Shown here piece after piece: positions 10,394 through 18,517 of a stretch of 64,000 bases of DNA; positions within the stretch are counted from its first letter, which is position 1, and each line of letters begins with the position of its first letter. Below the pieces are notes generated by a model that ran no database searches, was not told where the DNA came from, and saw only the letters and a list, made by a program, of their open reading frames with translations. Position numbers and translations under genes: made by a program. This DNA comes from Streptomyces sp. cf386 (GTDB lineage: Bacteria; Actinomycetota; Actinomycetes; Streptomycetales; Streptomycetaceae). The stretch lies in the NCBI RefSeq assembly GCF_900103585.1, contig NZ_FNHV01000013.1, forward strand, positions 186,001-250,000. Direction: 5' to 3'.

Positions 10394-11872
10394 TCAGTAG
10401 GCCCCCTGCCCGTAGAGCACCGCACGCAGCGTCTTCCACAAGATCACTGTGTCCAGGGCGAGCGACCAGTCCTCCACGTACCGCAGGTCCAGCCGGACCG
10501 CCTCCTCCCACGACAGGTCGCTGCGTCCGCTGATCTGCCACAGGCCGGTGAGTCCGGGCTTGACCAGCAGCCGGCGCCGGATGTCCGGGCCGTACGCGGC
10601 GGACTCCTCCGGCAACGGAGGCCGCGGACCGACGAGCGACATCGATCCGGTGAGCACGTTGAAAAGCTGCGGGAGTTCGTCGATCGAGTACCGGCGCAGC
10701 ACTGCTCCCACCCGGGTCACCCGCGGGTCCCGGCGGAGCTTGAACAGCAGGCCGGCGCCCTCGTTGCGGTCGGCCAGCCCGGCACGTGCCCCGTGAGCCC
10801 CGGCGACCATGGTGCGGAACTTGAGAATGGTGAATTCGCGGCCGTCCTTGCCGACCCTGCGCTGGCGGTAGAACGCCCCACCCCGGCTGTCCATCAGCAC
10901 GAGCAGCCCGACGAGCACCATCAGCGGAGCGAACAGCATCAGCAGGATCGCTGCGCCCATCCGGTCGACGACCCCTTTGACCGCCCGGCGGCCCCCGGTG
11001 AAGGTCGGCATGCTGACCCGCAGCAGCGGGATCCCGAGCACCGCGTCGATGTGCAGCCGCGGGCCGGCCACCTCCATCAGCACCGGGGCCACGACCATCT
11101 CGGCGTCACTGCCTTCGAGGTTCCACGCCAGCCGTTGCAGCCGGTCCGGTGACCAGTGCGGGTCCGGTGTGACCGCGACGACACGGTAGCCGTCGTGGCG
11201 GACGTGCTTGGCGACGTCCTCCAGTCGGCCGACGACCGGCACTCCGTCCAGTTGGTCACCGTCGACCCCGCGACCGTCCGTCGTGCACACCCCATCCACC
11301 CGCCAGCCGAGGTGCGGGAACTTGCGGGTCCGGGTGATCAGGTCCTGCAAGGTGTCCGGGCTCCCGGCAGCCAACACCGGTCTGAGGCACCGTCCTTCCT
11401 TGCGCTGTTTGTGCAGCCCGAGGCGGAGCAGATACCGCTCGGTCATGGTGACGAGCGCGATCGCGGGGATCGCGACGAAGATCCAGAGCTTGATGTTGCG
11501 CGAGGTGAGGGCGATCCCGCCGAGCGCCAGTACGACGGTCGCCGCGAACAGTGAGCGTCCGAGCCGGCGGAATTCCTCGGCGCCCTGGCCGAGCACGGCC
11601 GGAGCCCACGACCGGCTCACCGCGAGCGCCCCCAGCACCAGCAGCTCGGTACAGAAGGCGAGAATCACCCACTTCTCGTGCCAGTTGGCCGCGTCCCGGG
11701 CCCCGAAGAAGTTGCCGATCGCCGCCACCACGGAGGCGGTGGCCACGGTGTCGCTGATGATCACGGTACGGCGGTACCGCTGCTCCCACTCGATCGCAGG
11801 CCGGCTGATCGTCCCGTTCGCCAGACGCCCGCGCTCCGACGGAAACGGGCTGACTAATCCCCCTTGCCGCAC
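10394..11872 (-). CDS. Exopolysaccharide polyprenyl glycosylphosphotransferase (WbaP/PglC superfamily)
   Basis: A 492-residue enzyme that should start repeat-unit assembly by moving a sugar-1-phosphate onto undecaprenyl phosphate in the membrane. The N-terminal half has four to five membrane segments plus a CoA-binding-like domain. The C-terminal 190 residues are the bacterial sugar-transferase domain: a re-entrant helix (about 305-330), ILKFRTM, SIDELPQLFNVLTGSMSLVG and GPRPPLP. It is the first gene of the operon. The start is GTG at 11872 with a G-rich ribosome-binding site. Codon 6 is TTA (11855-11857), so initiation of the whole polysaccharide pathway may depend on the bldA leucyl-tRNA. 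There is an 82-nt gap to the AlgD-like gene. Confidence 0.88.
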   Translation of the reverse strand: MRQGGLVSPFPSERGRLANGTISRPAIEWEQRYRRTVIISDTVATASVVAAIGNFFGARDAANWHEKWVILAFCTELLVLGALAVSRSWAPAVLGQGAEEFRRLGRSLFAATVVLALGGIALTSRNIKLWIFVAIPAIALVTMTERYLLRLGLHKQRKEGRCLRPVLAAGSPDTLQDLITRTRKFPHLGWRVDGVCTTDGRGVDGDQLDGVPVVGRLEDVAKHVRHDGYRVVAVTPDPHWSPDRLQRLAWNLEGSDAEMVVAPVLMEVAGPRLHIDAVLGIPLLRVSMPTFTGGRRAVKGVVDRMGAAILLMLFAPLMVLVGLLVLMDSRGGAFYRQRRVGKDGREFTILKFRTMVAGAHGARAGLADRNEGAGLLFKLRRDPRVTRVGAVLRRYSIDELPQLFNVLTGSMSLVGPRPPLPEESAAYGPDIRRRLLVKPGLTGLWQISGRSDLSWEEAVRLDLRYVEDWSLALDTVILWKTLRAVLYGQGAY

Positions 11873-11880
11873 AGAACCCC

Positions 11881-11990
11881 CCAGGTCCCAGTGGTTCGAC
11901 GTGTTCGCCCAACCCTGTTCCTCCGCCCGGGAGGCCCCCGCCTCCCAGGCCGCGCTGTTCCTCCCCGTGGGGCTCCGGCCCCCCGCATGA
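11881..11990 (-). promoter_or_regulatory. Structured 5' leader of the exopolysaccharide operon
   Basis: Read on the minus strand, the last 110 nt before the first gene contain two GC-rich hairpins: stem GGGGC/GCCCC near 11970 and stem GGGAGG/CCTCCC near 11930. Each is followed by the same ten bases, GGAGGAACAG (11955-11964 and 11915-11924), giving a 40-bp direct repeat. These sequences resemble ribosome-binding sites, yet neither is at the real start. An overlapping 44-codon frame from 11988 ends inside the phosphotransferase gene. The element could act as an attenuator or translational control leader. I recognise no known riboswitch. Confidence 0.4.
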
Positions 11991-12136
11991 CTTCCCGGCT
12001 ATTTCAGAGCTACTTGAACAATCCGCCTTGGCGGCAACAGACGCGCATGTCCTGCCTGACTCTCGACGTGCGCGGGAACCGTCGAAACCTCGGGTGCTCC
12101 CCACACCCAAGGCCCCTCTCTCGGGCTCCGAGAATT

Positions 12137-12150
12137 GACCACCAGTGGTC
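12137..12150. promoter_or_regulatory. Candidate operator GACCACCAGTGGTC in the exopolysaccharide leader
   Basis: Perfect 6-bp inverted repeat GACCAC/GTGGTC with a 2-bp centre, about 25-40 nt downstream of the predicted transcription start of the exopolysaccharide operon and 265 bp before its first codon. A dimeric repressor could bind here. No regulator gene lies beside it. Confidence 0.4.
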
Positions 12151-12180
12151 GCCTCGTGATCGAACAGCTGAAGCACGGTC

Positions 12181-12209
12181 AATCTAGACCATTGGGGCCA
12201 GTGTGTAGA
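12181..12209 (-). promoter_or_regulatory. Candidate promoter for the exopolysaccharide operon
   Basis: On the minus strand TCTACA (-35, 12204-12209) is followed after 17 bp by TAGATT (-10, 12181-12186), a good fit to vegetative Streptomyces promoters. The predicted transcript start is near 12174, giving a leader of about 300 nt. The rest of the gap (12210-12512) holds GTGTGTA repeats near 12200-12222 and no convincing gene. Confidence 0.45.
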
Positions 12210-12512
12210 GAGGGTGTGTGTAATTTGTGCGCAAGCTTTGAGACTGAATCCACCGATCAGTCACGGCCAACATCAACTTCCCGCCCTTCATGCGCTACGG
12301 CGCCCTGCTGAGGGTGCCCGAGGCGGCCTGCGCTCCCGGGGCCTGCCGGCCTTCGTCCTGGTCGCCGGGAGGCCAGGTGGCAGATCGGTGCCACCCCCTG
12401 ACGAAATGATCTTGTGAGGTGACTCGGCCGGGGGAGGGAACCCGCGAGCCGCGATGAGTTCTGCGGCGTCCGGCGGTCGTACCGTCGAACCCGTCACCGA
12501 GGAGGACTTCTG

Positions 12513-13076
12513 ATGCGCAGCGTGACCTATTCGATGGGCGTCTCACTGGACGGCTACATCGTCGGGCCGGACGGCGGCTTCGACTGGACGGTGCCCGACA
12601 AGGAGGTCTTTCGCTTCTGGATCGACGAGATTCAACAGGTCGGCGTCCACCTGTTGGGGCGACGGCTGTACGAGACGATGCTGTACTGGGAGACCGCCGA
12701 CCAGGATCCCTCACTCGACGCCCCCGAGCTCGAGTGGGCCGCGCTCTGGAATCCGCTCCCGAAGGTGGTGTTCTCCACCACGCTGTCGGCGGTGCAGGGC
12801 AATGCCCGCCTGGCCTCCGGCGGCCCGGCGGAGGAGATCGAGCGGTTGCGAGCCGAGCCCGGGGAGGGCGAGATCGCGATCGGCGGCGCGACTCTCGCCG
12901 CCGAGGCGGCCGCATCGGGTCTGATCGACGAGTACCGGACCATGGTCTACCCGGTGCTGGTCGGCGGCGGCACTCCGTTCTTTCCCCAGCACGAGCGCCG
13001 GGTGGATCTCGAACTCGTCGAGACCCGCACCTTCAGCTCGGGAGTGGTTTACCTCCGCTACCGCGTGGTGCGTTAG
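12513..13076 (+). CDS. Dihydrofolate reductase/RibD C-terminal-family reductase
   Basis: A 187-residue protein of the stand-alone RibD-C/DHFR-like family common in actinomycetes (YyaP/YwjB-like). It begins VTYSMGVSLDGYIVGPDGG, with the family's conserved SLDGY motif; HLLGRRLYETM follows and IAIGGATLAAEA forms the NADPH-binding turn. Members are small NADPH-dependent reductases of mostly unknown substrate. The ATG at 12513 has GAGGAGG 6 nt upstream. It stands alone, divergent from the exopolysaccharide operon, and probably has no functional link with it. Confidence 0.85.
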   Translation: MRSVTYSMGVSLDGYIVGPDGGFDWTVPDKEVFRFWIDEIQQVGVHLLGRRLYETMLYWETADQDPSLDAPELEWAALWNPLPKVVFSTTLSAVQGNARLASGGPAEEIERLRAEPGEGEIAIGGATLAAEAAASGLIDEYRTMVYPVLVGGGTPFFPQHERRVDLELVETRTFSSGVVYLRYRVVR

Positions 13077-13097
13077 CCGACTGAAATCGGGGGCCAG

Positions 13098-13172
13098 ATG
13101 GGCTTGATCGGCGGATTGATCGGCAGTTTGATCGGCGGTTCTGGAGGCGTCGGCTATCAGTTGTGGCGTTGA
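13098..13172 (+). CDS. Possible 24-residue hydrophobic micropeptide
   Basis: A short frame with ATG at 13098, GGGGG about 5 nt upstream, and stop TGA at 13170-13172. It encodes a Gly/Leu/Ile peptide built on three repeats of LIGG/LIGS/LIGG followed by SGGVGYQLWR. The spacing of glycines resembles small membrane-active or membrane-packing peptides. It lies 140 bp upstream of the carboxypeptidase pair. Such a short frame can arise by chance from the 12-bp DNA repeat it contains, so confidence is low. Confidence 0.3.
   Translation: MGLIGGLIGSLIGGSGGVGYQLWR
13104..13139 (+). repeat. Three 12-bp tandem repeats (TTGATCGGCGGA-like)
   Basis: Units start at 13104, 13116 and 13128 and differ at two to three positions. 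The period is a multiple of three, so it stays in frame within the possible micropeptide. Confidence 0.85.
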
Positions 13173-13311
13173 AGTTGACAGCGATTCGAGGCGACCCCAG
13201 CATCGAAAGCAGGGGTTGATTGGCTGATTCCGTCAGCGTTTCTGGATTTCGGTATTCCAGTGGTCGGGTGGTTCTCACCGCACGACTGAAAATGCACCGA
13301 TGGAGATGGGC

Positions 13312-13659
13312 ATGAACGAAGCGTCCGAAAGTGCGCAGCCTCCACTCCGAAACGGGAACACCGGGGGTGACGAACCCGCGGTGCGTTTCGACGCCACGGT
13401 CCAGCCCGGCCCGACGATCCGCGATCTCGAGGGCGTCGCCGATCTGGATCTGGACCGGATCCCTGATCCGGAGGGCGAGGTCCGGGTGCTGGTGACCCCG
13501 GACGAGTGCCGGCGACTCCTTGAGAGCGGCTACGAAGTCCGGTTGCACGCCGTTGTGCCGGTGCGGCCCCTTCCTGCGGAGCTGGTGGCACGGGACGACG
13601 CGGTCATGGCCTGGCTGGAGGAGCACGTCCAAGGCATCGAGCGAGCGGGGGGTGCGTGA
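13312..13659 (+). CDS. Small protein resembling an M14 carboxypeptidase pro-region
   Basis: A 115-residue acidic protein of no firmly recognised family. The core EVRVLVTPDECRRLLESGYE resembles the repeated beta-alpha unit in pro-regions of actinobacterial M14 carboxypeptidases, in which an Arg/Leu-rich helix follows a VxVxxTPxE strand. The next gene, overlapping by 1 nt (TGATG), is an M14 carboxypeptidase with no pro-region of its own, so this may be a propeptide, chaperone or inhibitor made separately. ATG at 13312 is preferred: GGAG lies 6 nt upstream. An in-frame ATG at 13300 is possible. Confidence 0.65.
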   Translation: MNEASESAQPPLRNGNTGGDEPAVRFDATVQPGPTIRDLEGVADLDLDRIPDPEGEVRVLVTPDECRRLLESGYEVRLHAVVPVRPLPAELVARDDAVMAWLEEHVQGIERAGGA

Positions 13660-15158
13660 TGTACCGGACAATCGCCCAGCTCGATTCGGTGACCTCGGCG
13701 CTGGCCGCATGGTTCCCGCAGCTGTGCACCAGGACCCAGTTGCCCGAGCCCTCCGTCCAGGGCCGTCCGGTGTTCGCGCTGCGGCTGCGGGCGGGCGGCG
13801 GGGCGAATCGCCGTGGCGTCCTGTTCGTGGGCGGCACCCACGCGCGCGAGTTGATGAACCCCGACGCTCTGGTGGAACTCGCCGTCGACCTCGTCGTCAG
13901 CTATTTCAACGGCACCAATGTCGTGTACGGCGGGCGTACTTGGACCGCGCAGGAAGTCAAACTCGTACTGGAGAGCCTCGACTTGTGGTTCGTGCCCTGC
14001 GTAAATCCCGACGGCCGCCACCACGTGATGACCGTTGACGGCATGTGGCGCAAGAACCTCCGTGACAACCCGGGGACCGCGTGCGACGGGGTGGACCTCA
14101 ACCGCAACGCGGCCATCCTCTGGGGGGTGACGGAGGGGCAGACCTCGTGCAGTCCGTGCAGCGAGGTCTTCGTCGGGTCAGGCGCGTTCTCCGAGCCGGA
14201 GACCCGCAACGTCAAGCACCTGTTGGACACGCAGAACATCCACACCTTCGCGGACGTGCACTCGTTCTCGGAACTCGTCCTGTATCCGTGGGGCCACGCG
14301 TTCAACCAGACCAGCAATCCCTCGCAGCGGTTCACGGGACTGCCCACCGGCACCTGCAGGCCCATCGGCATCCCCGGCTACCAGGAACACATCACTCCCC
14401 AGGACCTGCTGCGCTTCACGACGGTCGCCCAACGGGTCGTGAACGCGATCGCGGCGGTACGCGGACGCGCGTACACCCCCCAGACGGGGCGGGCGCTGTA
14501 CGCGACCACCGGTACCCAGAGCGACTACGCCTACAGCCGGCACATCGCGAATCCGGCGCTCTGTAAGACATACGGCTTCACCTTCGAGACCGGACCGCGG
14601 GTCGCAAGCCTGGAGGACTCCTTCCATCCACCGGACCCCACGCTCATCAAGCGGGACGCCAAAGCGGGCCTGCTCGCCCTCGCCCAGCAGAGCATCTGCG
14701 CCTTCGATCTGATCGGGCTGCGGCTGCTCAAACGCCAGACCGAGGTGGACGCACTGCGTCGGGTCCGTGACGGACTGCTCGGGAGCACCGAGGCGGGCCG
14801 CGAGTGGATCACTCTCATCGAACGACTCGACCTGCCCGTCGCCTCCATGCTGCTCGCCGACGAGCGTCTGGCGGGCCAGGCTGCCTCCCTGATCGAACGA
14901 GCGGGGAAGCTGGTGGAGGACGAGAAGTCCGTCGTAGGGGATGAAGACGTCGACCTGGGACTCACGGTGCTGAAGGAACTCGTCGAACGGACCGGAGAAC
15001 GGGACAGCCAGGTGCACGCCGATCTGAAAGCCCTTGGGGCGGCGCTGGAGCGTGCAAGGCGGGTGCCGTCGTTTGAGGTACTGGAGCAGCTGACGAGCCG
15101 AGGGCCCGCTGTGCAAATGAACCATTCCGGGGTCGGCGGAGGCTCAGACCTGTCCTGA
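13659..15158 (+). CDS. M14-family zinc carboxypeptidase without signal peptide
   Basis: A 499-residue metallocarboxypeptidase. Zinc ligands are H61 and E64 (THARE) and H201 (DVHSFSE); the general base is E310 (FTFETGP); the substrate-binding DLNRN motif is present. The catalytic domain (about 1-340) is complete and followed by about 150 residues of helical, Leu/Glu/Arg-rich extension not typical of the family. Unlike most Streptomyces M14 enzymes there is no signal peptide: the protein begins MYRTIAQLDSVTSALAAWFP, which is catalytic-domain sequence. It may act in the cytoplasm or leave by a non-classical route. ATG at 13659 overlaps the stop of the small upstream gene, so their levels are coupled. 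Confidence 0.88.
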   Translation: MYRTIAQLDSVTSALAAWFPQLCTRTQLPEPSVQGRPVFALRLRAGGGANRRGVLFVGGTHARELMNPDALVELAVDLVVSYFNGTNVVYGGRTWTAQEVKLVLESLDLWFVPCVNPDGRHHVMTVDGMWRKNLRDNPGTACDGVDLNRNAAILWGVTEGQTSCSPCSEVFVGSGAFSEPETRNVKHLLDTQNIHTFADVHSFSELVLYPWGHAFNQTSNPSQRFTGLPTGTCRPIGIPGYQEHITPQDLLRFTTVAQRVVNAIAAVRGRAYTPQTGRALYATTGTQSDYAYSRHIANPALCKTYGFTFETGPRVASLEDSFHPPDPTLIKRDAKAGLLALAQQSICAFDLIGLRLLKRQTEVDALRRVRDGLLGSTEAGREWITLIERLDLPVASMLLADERLAGQAASLIERAGKLVEDEKSVVGDEDVDLGLTVLKELVERTGERDSQVHADLKALGAALERARRVPSFEVLEQLTSRGPAVQMNHSGVGGGSDLS

Positions 15159-15258
15159 GCGACACCTGAGCGGCAAGCTCCGGCCCGATGCGTCACGGGC
15201 ATGCCACTGCGGCTCTTCGCGGCTCTTCCCGGGCAGGCAACGCCCACCCGGGGGGAAT

Positions 15259-15280
15259 CCGGGCCGAGCGGTCGGCCCGG
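15259..15280. terminator. Intrinsic-type hairpin between convergent genes
   Basis: Nine-bp perfect stem CCGGGCCGA/TCGGCCCGG with loop GCGG, between the carboxypeptidase (ending 15158) and the convergent small membrane-protein gene (ending 15326). There is no U-tract, as is usual in Streptomyces. It could serve both strands. Confidence 0.6.
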
Positions 15281-15325
15281 TCCGGGTCCCCGGATGTTAC
15301 CGACGCGCCGACGGGGGCGGCTGCA

Positions 15326-15607
15326 CTAGCGGGCGTGCGCCCCGTTCTGGGCGTCGGACGCGGAGTGCCATGCCTGCATGCCCGCTCGGGACGCCTCCTT
15401 GGCCTGCCGCCACTTCATTGCGGCCTGTTGGGACGGGGGTACGTCCATGTCGCGGATCATGCGCCGACCTGCTGTGAACACGGCGGAGGCCGCGACGGCG
15501 ACGCCGGCGCTCGCCACCAACACACCGGCCGCCATGAGCGTGACACCGGTCGTGACGAGCCGCCTGTTGATCTGGATCGTCTGCTGGGACTGGTGGTGAT
15601 GGTTCAT
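15326..15607 (-). CDS. Small single-pass membrane protein, unknown function
   Basis: A 93-residue protein. It begins MNHHHQSQQTIQINRRLVTTG, followed by one hydrophobic segment (about 22-45, VTLMAAGVLVASAGVAVAASAV) and a polar tail rich in Gln, Lys and Arg. This layout is common among Streptomyces proteins that carry a gas-vesicle or stress-like short membrane anchor, but I do not recognise a specific family. ATG at 15607 has GGTGGAG 4 nt upstream; the frame is open further upstream without a better start. It stands alone. The 229 bp upstream (15608-15836) hold only a weak TCTCCT/AGGAGA inverted repeat. Confidence 0.7.
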   Translation of the reverse strand: MNHHHQSQQTIQINRRLVTTGVTLMAAGVLVASAGVAVAASAVFTAGRRMIRDMDVPPSQQAAMKWRQAKEASRAGMQAWHSASDAQNGAHAR

Positions 15608-15836
15608 GACTCCACCATCCAATGGGGAGAACCACACCGCATCCCGGCCAGGGTCTCTCACGACGCAGGAGTCTCCTCAAGGAGATCTTCCGACCAAGCG
15701 CTCCGCGAGTGCGCCGCGCACCAGAGCGAGGGTCCCCCTGGACAGCGCTGGCGCGCAGGGCCTCGTCCGCAAGCACCTCAGCCGTACCCGCAGGATCCTG
15801 TTCTCACCGCCCGACGGGTGACACGGTCGGCGTCGG

Positions 15837-16786
15837 TCACGGGGACTCGGCCTGTCGGGCGCTCTCGTAGATCGCCGAGGCCAGGACCAGGTCCTGCCAG
15901 CCGACGCCGACCGACTTGAACAGCCGTGGCGCGGTTCGGTCCACGGTGACCTTCCCTCCCACGAGGGAGGCGAGGTCGCAGAGCCGGTCCTCGTCGATGT
16001 GGCCGCCGCGGACGGCCTGGACGATGTCGCCGGCTTCCCGCAGTGCGACGCCTTTGTCCTCCACGACGATCGTGCCGCAGCGGCCCACGGCCTCCCCGCT
16101 CAACTCCTGGGCCTCGGCATCGTGACTGCCGACCGCGACGACGCACTGCGCGTCGAGCAGCGAGGCGGGGAAGAGCGGCCGCCGTGACGTGGTGCAGCAG
16201 GCGATCAGGTCGGCGGCGCGCAGATGTTCCGGCGTGCCCACACCCACTTCGATGCCCAGGTCATACGAGTCGGCGAAGCGCGCCGCGGACTGCGGCGACG
16301 ACCCCCACACATGCACGGAGGCGAGGTCGACGACGCTCCCGAGGGCTTCGATGTGCGACACGGCCTGCTTGCCCGTGCCGAACACGGCGAGCCTGACACC
16401 GTCGGTGTCGGGACCGAGCAACCGCGTGACGGCGAGTGCGGACACCGCCGCCGTCCTGATCTCCGTGAGCGCCGCCCCGTCGAGCAGACACAGCACCTGA
16501 TGGGTGTCGCCGTCGAACAGGACATAGGTTCCCTCGACCCGGGGGCGCCCTCTGCGGGGGTTGTCGGGCGACACGCTGATGATCTTCGCGCCCCAGTAGG
16601 AGGGCGAGGCCGCGGGCATCAGCAGGACCGACCACTGCTCGCTCATGTGCGAGACGGTCCTGGGCGGGGTGACGATGGTGCCGGCTCCGTCGGCCAGCGC
16701 GCCGTCCCCGAGCACCTCGACGGCGCGTGGGTACGACAGCAGCTCGCGGATCCGGGAGGCGGAAAGGCTGAGGGGGGCAACGAAGT

Positions 16787-16790
<4 letters not shown>
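15837..16790 (-). CDS. Ornithine cyclodeaminase/mu-crystallin-family NAD(P) enzyme
   Basis: A 317-residue full-length member of the ornithine cyclodeaminase/alanine dehydrogenase/mu-crystallin family. The Rossmann motif FGTGKQAVSHIEA is near residue 138, preceded by LLDGAALTEIRTAAVSALA, the conserved substrate-binding helix. Such enzymes deaminate ornithine, reduce cyclic imines or make amino acids for specialised metabolism; the substrate is not evident. GTG at 16790 with GAGGAG 8 nt upstream. GTGA overlaps the stop of the decayed frame upstream, suggesting that it was once the second gene of an operon. Across a decayed stretch lies a cyclase-family hydrolase on the other strand, with which it may share a pathway. 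Confidence 0.85.
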
Positions 16791-17201
<411 letters not shown>

Positions 17202-17430
17202 CCGCCGTCAGCGTCGCCCTGGAGACGCTCGCCGGGCGGGCCGGTGGCCGACGACCCCGACGGCTCCCGAAGAGCAACGCTGGAGAGCGCGTGGGCGGAG
17301 TACCGCGGCGCGCACGGCTCGCAGGACGCCGTTCGCCCTCCACCAGGCGCATGTGGCGCTGCACCGCGCGATGACCTGCACATTCGCCGACAATCGGTGG
17401 GTACGCCCCCGGAATGATCGGTGAGGACAG

Positions 17431-18399
17431 ATGAGCTCTCGTTCCGCCCAGGTCCCGGATCCTGCGCCGGCCGAGGACGGCAACGGTCCTGCCGTATCCC
17501 GTCGGGAGTTCGACGCACTCTTCGAAGCGGTTCGTACATGGGGGCAGTGGGCCCCGGCCGACCGTGGTGCCTGGAACCGGGTGACCGCGGACCATGCGCG
17601 GCGGGCCACGGCCACGGTGCGGTCCGGGACCGTCGTCCCGATGGCGCTGCCCTGGAACACCCGGCCCGGCCCCGACAACCGCAAACCGGCCCTGCACCAC
17701 ATGACCGATCTGGGTGAAGTCGAAGCCCCCGAACCCAGCACCCGCAAGGATTTCATCGCTGTCGACTACCACGGCAAAGGTGTCACCCATCTCGACGCCC
17801 TGAGCCACATCGCCTACCGGGGGCAGCTCTACGACGGCCGGGCGGCGCACGAGGTCGTCGACTCCGCGGGCGCCCGCTTCGGCGCGGTGTCGACGCTCGG
17901 CCCGCTCGTCACGAAGGGTGTGCTCCTCGACCTTCCTGCCGTCCTGGGGATTTGCTGGCTGGAGCCGGGGCGAGCGGTCCACGTGAAGGACATCATCGCT
18001 GCGGAGAAGGCGCTCGATGTGACGATCGGCGAGGGCGACGCGGTGCTGCTGCGCTCCGGACACGTCCGTCGCCGCGCGGAACTCGGTGCCTGGGACCCCG
18101 ACACGGCGAGCGCGGGCTTCCACGTGGACGCCGTACCCCTGCTGGCCGAGCGCGGTATCGCGCTGCTGGGCGGAGACGGCGACAGTGATGTGCGGCCCTC
18201 GCCGGTGGACGGCGTGCACTCGCCGGTCCACGCCCTGGCCGTGGCGGCGATGGGGGTGCCGCTGCTGGACAACCTCGACCTGGAGGCGCTCTCCGCCGCG
18301 ACGGCCGAGGAGGGGCGGTATGAATTCATGCTCGTCGTGGCTCCGTTGAACATTCCGGGTGGGACCGGCTCACCCGTCACCCCGGTCGCGATCCTGTGA
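17431..18399 (+). CDS. Cyclase-family (kynurenine formamidase-like) metal hydrolase
   Basis: A 322-residue cyclase-family protein. The metal-binding signature is HGKGVTHLDALSHI (about 113-126), matching the family's HxGTHxDxxxH pattern with Val in place of the usual residue before THxD, and the later GDGDSDVRPS and VHSPVHALAVAAMGVPLLDN segments are typical of the larger actinobacterial members. The family hydrolyses amides, cyclises polyketides or forms lactones. No specific substrate can be assigned, though kynurenine formamidase-like activity is the nearest named role. ATG at 17431 with GTGAGGA 4 nt upstream. It is divergent from the ornithine-cyclodeaminase-like gene. Confidence 0.83.
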   Translation: MSSRSAQVPDPAPAEDGNGPAVSRREFDALFEAVRTWGQWAPADRGAWNRVTADHARRATATVRSGTVVPMALPWNTRPGPDNRKPALHHMTDLGEVEAPEPSTRKDFIAVDYHGKGVTHLDALSHIAYRGQLYDGRAAHEVVDSAGARFGAVSTLGPLVTKGVLLDLPAVLGICWLEPGRAVHVKDIIAAEKALDVTIGEGDAVLLRSGHVRRRAELGAWDPDTASAGFHVDAVPLLAERGIALLGGDGDSDVRPSPVDGVHSPVHALAVAAMGVPLLDNLDLEALSAATAEEGRYEFMLVVAPLNIPGGTGSPVTPVAIL

Positions 18400-18517
18400 C
18401 GGCGACTCCCTCCGGTTACTGTGCGTGAGGACCTTGCGAATCGTGCCTCTCGCCCGTTATGTCCCGTATTCTCGTCAATGCCAGATATTTCCGAAGAGCC
18501 GGTTATTGAAGGCGTGA

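Noticed and set aside
12214..12417. 67-codon plus-strand frame in the divergent gap
   Set aside because: No ribosome-binding site, low similarity to any fold, overlaps the likely promoter region.
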